This document shows, one piece after another, positions 58,940 to 64,000 of a DNA stretch of 64,000 nt. A model generated the notes under the pieces. It had not been told where the DNA came from and searched no databases. It saw nothing but the letters and a program-made list of their open reading frames with translations. Within the stretch, counting starts at the first letter, position 1; the number at the start of each line of letters is the position of its first letter. The position numbers and the translations under genes were made by a program. The DNA lies in assembly GCA_004009845.1 (NCBI GenBank), contig RMBW01000007.1, forward strand, positions 124,001 through 188,000. Direction: 5' to 3'. This DNA is from Davidsoniella eucalypti (taxonomy: Eukaryota; Ascomycota; Sordariomycetes; Microascales; Ceratocystidaceae).

Positions 58940-60900
58940 ATGGACTTGCATGCGCGTAGTGGCCCTAGCAAATACTCGGTCATCAGAGCCCACAACAACC
59001 ACAAGTCTATGACCTACTTTGGGGCATCTCTATGCGGCATCATCGGCGTCTTTGTTCTTCTGCACTTTTTCCGTTCACTCTCTCTCAAATACAGCCTCTC
59101 TAAGAAGCGGCCGTTCTCGCCGTTCGTGACTACTACCAGGTACGTGTACTTGACTCGTTCATTGTTGCTTAGAATGACTACTGACGTTTTATACACAGAA
59201 TCGCCCGCAATATCCTACTGCGTAAGGCGCCATGGATGCCATCGTGGGGTCACGTGATCGTGCTATTCGTGTACACGGCTCTTAATCTTGGTTTCCTGTT
59301 TGCCTTCATCAACAATAATGCCCGCTACAACATGCGTATTAATATGGCTAACCGCCTTGGCTGGTACGTGCCTGTACTCGCTTGATATCTATCTTGACTC
59401 GAACTAACATATGTTCTCCGTAGGCTTACTTGTGCCAACTTTGTTCTTGCCATCTTCCTTGCCCTGAAGAACACTCCTCTCGCCTTCCTCTCAGGATGGT
59501 CCTATGAGCGCCTGAACATCCTCCACCGTCTTTCGGGCTTCATGGCACTTGCCTGTGTCACTGCACACGGTTTTGTATACACCGGCATGTACGTCGAGCT
59601 CGACAAGCTTGCCACACTACGCCGTCTTACCGATGTCTACGGTATCATCTCCGGGGTCTGCATGTTCCTACTTGTGCTCGTCGCCGTGGTGGTTCGTCCG
59701 CGGTGCTACGAACTGTTCTACGTACTACATATCATGTTCTGGATCGGAGCTGTCGTCTTCATGGCTCTACACCAACCCAAGATCTCGAAGCACATTGTCT
59801 GGATCGCCGTGCTCTGTGCCGCTCTTTGGACCACCGACCGTCTGGTTAGGGGCCTCAGAGTCTTGGTCAATAGCTATGGTAACTCTGCAACTCTGGAGGC
59901 TCTACCGCGCGGTGGAACTCGTGTGACCATCCGCAAAGCTCCCTGGGGCGCTAAGTCTGCGAGTCACTGCTATCTCTGGATTCCCGCCATACGCCCACTA
60001 GAGATGCACCCGTTCACACTAGTCACTTCAGGCGCTTCTGCATCTGTCGCTGACGACAGTACTACCCACGAGTTCGTCATTTCGTCGTACAATGGCTTCA
60101 CCCGCTCGCTGCACAACTACGCCAAGGCGAATCCCGGTGCTCGGCTTTGGTGCGGCGTTGAAGGTCCTTATGGCACTGCGCCCAACCCGTTGCACTTTGA
60201 CAAGCTAATCTTGGTTGCCGGCGGTTCGGGCGGTTCCTTCACATTCGGCACGGCCATGCGTGTCTTGCAGAACTGGACGGCTGTGCGCACCCTCGAGTTC
60301 CACTGGGTCATCCGTGAGCGCTCTTACTTCACCTGGTACTTGCGGCTCATCACCAGACTAGCTGCCGCTGGACCTAGAGTGTCCGTGTTCCTGCACATTT
60401 CTCGTGAAAGCGGAGCTAACCCGGCTCTCCCCAGCAACACCCAACCTACACGACACGTGATATCTCCATCTTCCTCGTCGTCCTCGATTGCCGAGATCCC
60501 GTCGCCAAATATGGCTACCACGGAGAAAATCGCCTTTGATGTCGCCGTGGCAGCTAGTAGAACTATGCCCAATACCCCCTTAAGCTTCTCATCTAACCCG
60601 TCTGACCCCGAAAAGGTCGGTGCATTTGTCCGCCGTGGGAGTGGCTACTCGAGCAGTTGCTCTGGTGATTGCGGCGCTCATACTGTCTGCGAACTCCCCA
60701 CTGTCACGATATCACCAGGTCGGCCAGATGTTAGTGCTATCATCCGGGAATCTATCGCAAATACCCTAAGCACCGATAAGGTCATGGTGGTAGGCTGTGG
60801 ACCAGCTGTAATCATGGATGCTATGCGGAATGCTACAGCTATTTCCATTAAGCCAGATGGCCCTACTATAGAATTGCACACTGAAGCATTCGATTGGTAG
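58940..60900 (+). CDS. ferric reductase-like transmembrane oxidoreductase (FRE family)
   Basis: About 613 residues from exons 58940-59139, 59199-59363 and 59424-60900. Donors are both GTACGTG and acceptors ACACAG and CGTAG; the joins give TTTRIARNILL and RLGWLTCANF. It carries the bis-heme four-helix core: His156 and His170 (LHRLSGFMALACVTAHGF), and His224 and His238 (LHIMFWIGAVVFMALHQ), each pair 14 residues apart. The FAD motif is MHPFTLVT. NADPH motifs are GPYGTAPNP...VAGGSGGSFTFG and VMVVGCGPAV. It would move electrons from cytosolic NADPH across the membrane to reduce Fe(III) or Cu(II). A Ser-rich insert of about 90 residues separates the nucleotide motifs. No secretion signal is obvious; a first hydrophobic span is at about residues 27-45. 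It is convergent with C1-THF synthase. Confidence 0.93.
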
Positions 60901-61342
60901 TCAAAATATCGGCGTGGTTCGTCAATATGTCGATAACACATGTGCCTACTTCATATGTAAGAGAGAAGGATCTCCAGAATTCCATAAAGCCGCCCGTTCG
61001 CTGGGGTCTAAAATCAAGTTGAGTTAATAATATTATATAATTCTTAGTTTTGTCTTCACCTATATCACCATTTGCAGGTACTAAACATGGAATGTGAGTA
61101 TTTTGTTAATCAGAGGCTTTATAGCCTATTGCTCCCTTCCCGACCTTCTATGTTGAACTATGCTGTACATGGAGCTTAAAAGATATATGTAAATCAGAAA
61201 AAAAAATTGAAAACCAGATGGATGAATATGCGTCGTTGAGTTCAAACCCATCAGAACCCTGATATCAAACACAGAGAAAATCGATAAGAAAATGTCAAAT
61301 ATAAAAAAAACATGGCATGTGTTGTCAATTAGACAGGCGCAC
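60901..61342. other. convergent 3' intergenic
   Basis: 442 bp, AT-rich, between the ferric reductase stop and the C1-THF synthase stop. An A8 run near 61198 and another near 61303; otherwise nothing seen. Confidence 0.5.
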
Positions 61343-63982
61343 TTAGAACAAGCCATCGATCTCTCCGCTTTCAGTGTCGACATCAATGTTCATGTAGCCA
61401 GGAGCAGTTGGAAGACCCGGGATGGTTTGGATATCGGCAGCCAGGGCGTACAGGTAGCCAGCACCAGCAGCAATACGAACATCACGGATAGGAACCGTGA
61501 ATCCAGTAGGGGCACCTTTGAGTTCAGGGTCATGAGACAACGAGTATTGCGTCTTGGCAATACAGATAGGTAGGTTGCCGAATCCCTGCTTCGTGTAAGT
61601 CTCAACCTTGTTGAGAGCAAGCTTAGAAAACTCGACAGCACTAGCACCATACATGTTTTTGGCGATGGCCTCGATACGGCTTTGGACTGTAACGGATTTA
61701 TCTAAGCTGTATAGCAACTTGAAGTCATTGGGCTTCTTACTGACAGCAACAACACTCTTCGCAAGGTCAATAGCACCCTTACCACCTTCAGCCCAATGGT
61801 TGGCTAGGATGGCATCTTCGGCACCGGCAGCGATCGCCTCCTCGCGAATAACTGCAATTTCAGCATCGGTATCTGTCTTAAATTTGTTGATGGCAACAAC
61901 GACCGAGACACCAAATGACTTGGCATTTTGAATGTGCTTACGCAGATTGCAGCAGCCAGCACGCAGAATATCAACACTCTCCTCCTTACAGACAACGTCT
62001 AGAGGGGCGCCAGAAGAAATAGGAGGGCCACCACCGTGGACCTTGAGGGCACGAACGGTAGCAACAATGACCACGACGTCAGGTACTAGGCCAGATGTCC
62101 GGCACTTGATGTTGAAGAAGCGCTCACCACCCATGGTGAAATCGAAACCAGCCTCAGTGACAACATAGCCAGCTGTTTCCTCCGAGTCTTCAGGCTCAGA
62201 ACCAACGATCTTGAGAGCCATTTTATCGGAGATGATGGAACTGCAACCGATGGAGATATTCGCAAAGGGGCCTGCGTGAACAAAAACGGGAGTTCCCTCC
62301 AGAGTTTGCATCAAAGTGGGCTTGATGGCATCCTTCATCAGTGCAGTCAAAGCACCGCCAACTCCCAAGTCATCGCAAGTCACAGGTTCACCAGAATTCG
62401 AGCTAGCGACAACCATGCGGCCGAGGCGCGCACGCATATCAGTCAAGTCGGTACTCAAGGTAAGAATAGCCATCACCTCGCTGGCAACTGAAATGTCGAA
62501 ACCGGTTTCACGAGTCATACCCTTCTCTGTGGCAGCAGTACCGATTGTGACGCCACGAAGGAAGCGATCGTTGACATCAAGCACACGACGCCAAGTAATG
62601 GTCTCCTCATTGATATCAAGGCGGGCAAAGCGGCTGATCTCTTCCTTGGTGAGAGTGTTGGGATCAGTCTTGTCGATTCCGAGCTTCTTAAGGCGGTTGA
62701 ACATGACGGGGGCGAATTTGCGCTCGCCATCCTTTTCGGGGACAAGGCGACGATATAGGGCACCATCCTTTTGTGTTTTCTCATGGAAGATACGAGCATC
62801 AATAGCAGCAGCAAGTAGATTGTTGGCTGCAGTAACTGCATGAATATCACCAGTAAGATGCAGGTTGAACTCATCCATTGGAATGACCTGACTATAACCT
62901 CCACCAGCAGCGCCGCCCTTCACGCCAAATGTGGGACCCATACTGGGTTGACGAACATTGGCAAAAGTAAGATAGCCAAGGTGGGCACCCAAAGCCTGAG
63001 CCAGACCTATAGTAGTAGTAGACTTGCCCTCGCCAAGCGGGGTAGGAGTGATGCCAGTCACCACAACATAATGGCCATTCTTGCGGTGCTCGAGACGTTT
63101 TAACAACTTGAGATCGACTTTGGCCTTGTAGGAGCCGTAGGACTCTAGCTCACCGGGGTTGATACCAACCTCTTTGGCCACAGCTGTGACCTGTTTGGGG
63201 TTCTGCGAGCGAGAGACTGTGATATCAGACGGAACGGGCGTCACCAACTTAAGGGGAAGCGGAATCGTCTTACGCGCCTTCTCGCGGGCAACAGCACTAA
63301 CAGCTGCTTCAACAACATTTTGCATCAGCATGGCGACAGTCATGGGGCCCACGCCACCGGGAACAGGGGTGATAAATGAAGCGATATTCATTGCAGCATC
63401 GTAGTCAACATCTCCGACCATACGTTGGCCGCTTTTGCGGGTAGCATCGGGGATGAAGTTGGTACCAACATCAATTACTACCACGCCGGGCTTCAGCCAG
63501 TCGCCCTTAACAAAGCGAGCTTTACCGATAGCAGCAACGACGACATCCGCAGACTTAACATGATCAGGTAGGTTGACAGTCTTCGAGTGGCAGACAGTAA
63601 CAGTGCAGTCAGCATTGCGCAGGATATAGCTGACAGGTCCACCAACGATATCACTGCGACCAAGGACCACAGCATGTTTGCCCTTGAGATCAACACCAGT
63701 CGACTCAAGTAGATTCATAATGCCCTTAGGAGTGCAAGGAACAAAATCGGGACGGCCACCACGCTTTGCCAGCTCTCCGATGTTTCTTGTCCCAAAACCA
63801 TCGACATCCTTGTCGTCAGAAACGGCAGAGGTGATAACGTACTCGTCAAGATGGGCAGGAAGCGGTAGCTGGACCAACAGTCCATGAACAGAGGAGTCAT
63901 GGTTCAGTTTGCGGATGATGTGTAGAAGTTCGGGCTCCGAAACATCTTCTTCCAGTTTAATGAGATTGCACTTAATGCTAGC
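61343..63982 (-). CDS. ADE3: C1-tetrahydrofolate synthase (trifunctional), 5' end outside window
   Basis: 879 residues of the last exon are visible. This is the trifunctional methylene-THF dehydrogenase / cyclohydrolase / formyl-THF ligase of one-carbon metabolism, feeding purine and thymidylate synthesis. The first 280 residues are the dehydrogenase/cyclohydrolase: HGLLVQLPLPAHLDE, EKDVDG-like DDKDVDGFG, LGRSDIVGGPVS and PVPGGVGPMTVAML. The rest is the ligase, with P-loop TPTPLGEGKSTTTIGLAQAL, RQPSMGPTFGVKGGAAGGGY and MDEFNLHLTGDIHA. The exon begins at 63982 right after ATAAACAG, because an in-frame TGA lies just upstream; that is an intron acceptor, so about 60 N-terminal residues, including the catalytic Lys region, lie to the right. 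Cytosolic Ade3 versus mitochondrial Mis1 cannot be told without them. Confidence 0.95.
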   Translation of the reverse strand, partial: ASIKCNLIKLEEDVSEPELLHIIRKLNHDSSVHGLLVQLPLPAHLDEYVITSAVSDDKDVDGFGTRNIGELAKRGGRPDFVPCTPKGIMNLLESTGVDLKGKHAVVLGRSDIVGGPVSYILRNADCTVTVCHSKTVNLPDHVKSADVVVAAIGKARFVKGDWLKPGVVVIDVGTNFIPDATRKSGQRMVGDVDYDAAMNIASFITPVPGGVGPMTVAMLMQNVVEAAVSAVAREKARKTIPLPLKLVTPVPSDITVSRSQNPKQVTAVAKEVGINPGELESYGSYKAKVDLKLLKRLEHRKNGHYVVVTGITPTPLGEGKSTTTIGLAQALGAHLGYLTFANVRQPSMGPTFGVKGGAAGGGYSQVIPMDEFNLHLTGDIHAVTAANNLLAAAIDARIFHEKTQKDGALYRRLVPEKDGERKFAPVMFNRLKKLGIDKTDPNTLTKEEISRFARLDINEETITWRRVLDVNDRFLRGVTIGTAATEKGMTRETGFDISVASEVMAILTLSTDLTDMRARLGRMVVASSNSGEPVTCDDLGVGGALTALMKDAIKPTLMQTLEGTPVFVHAGPFANISIGCSSIISDKMALKIVGSEPEDSEETAGYVVTEAGFDFTMGGERFFNIKCRTSGLVPDVVVIVATVRALKVHGGGPPISSGAPLDVVCKEESVDILRAGCCNLRKHIQNAKSFGVSVVVAINKFKTDTDAEIAVIREEAIAAGAEDAILANHWAEGGKGAIDLAKSVVAVSKKPNDFKLLYSLDKSVTVQSRIEAIAKNMYGASAVEFSKLALNKVETYTKQGFGNLPICIAKTQYSLSHDPELKGAPTGFTVPIRDVRIAAGAGYLYALAADIQTIPGLPTAPGYMNIDVDTESGEIDGLF

Positions 63983-64000
63983 CTGTTTATTGAGTCAAAT

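Noticed and set aside
1..64000. tRNA, rRNA or other structured RNA genes
   Set aside because: I scanned by eye for tRNA B-box-like GGTTCRANNCC on both strands and saw none in a convincing context. A tRNAscan/Infernal run would settle it.

Overview
The window is nuclear DNA of a filamentous ascomycete (Pezizomycotina). The evidence is short spliceosomal introns of about 50-80 nt with GTATGT/GTAAGT-type donors, CTAAC/CTGAC branch points and YAG acceptors, and a gene set typical of moulds: RTA1-like, MATE, ferric reductase, arrestin-like and NACHT-ankyrin (NLR) proteins. Genes are moderate in GC. They are separated by long AT-rich gaps of 1-6 kb in which I find no convincing genes. I cannot name the species.

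Layout, left to right. (1) 1-4061: an RluA-family pseudouridine synthase cut by the left edge (-), a three-exon hot-dog thioesterase (+) and a MATE transporter (-). (2) 7297-25745: a patatin-like protein whose nucleophile serine is glycine (-), a caspase-fold protein with C-terminal C2H2 fingers (+), a polyglutamine-rich SP-RING/Miz (SUMO-ligase-type) protein (+) and a large NLR with a nucleoside-phosphorylase-like N-terminus, a NACHT NTPase and 17 almost identical 99-bp ankyrin repeats (+). (3) 27536-31757: an arrestin-related adaptor with PPxY motifs (+), convergent with a sugar-transporter-type MFS protein (-). (4) 35974-37008: a mitochondrial-type lipase resembling yeast Tgl2 (-). (5) 43034-53035: an RTA1-like membrane protein with a long tail, a small TPR-like conserved protein and a 1728-residue coiled-coil protein that I do not recognise (all +). 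(6) 58940-63982: a ferric-reductase family protein (+), convergent with C1-tetrahydrofolate synthase, which runs off the right edge (-).

The gene-poor stretch 53036-58939 holds two structural repeats: a tandem duplication of about 290 bp at 54.4-55.0 kb, and an inverted repeat with arms of about 370 bp at 57.3-58.4 kb.

The most interesting region is 7-26 kb. Patatin, caspase-like and NACHT/phosphorylase/ankyrin domains are the classic parts of fungal non-self recognition and regulated cell death, and here they lie within about 18 kb. Whether they work together is inference; each gene has its own promoter-sized gap. The ankyrin array shows recent homogenisation with variation restricted to a few positions, as expected of a fast-changing recognition receptor. 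All exon coordinates for spliced genes were read by eye from splice signals and reading frame, without transcript data.
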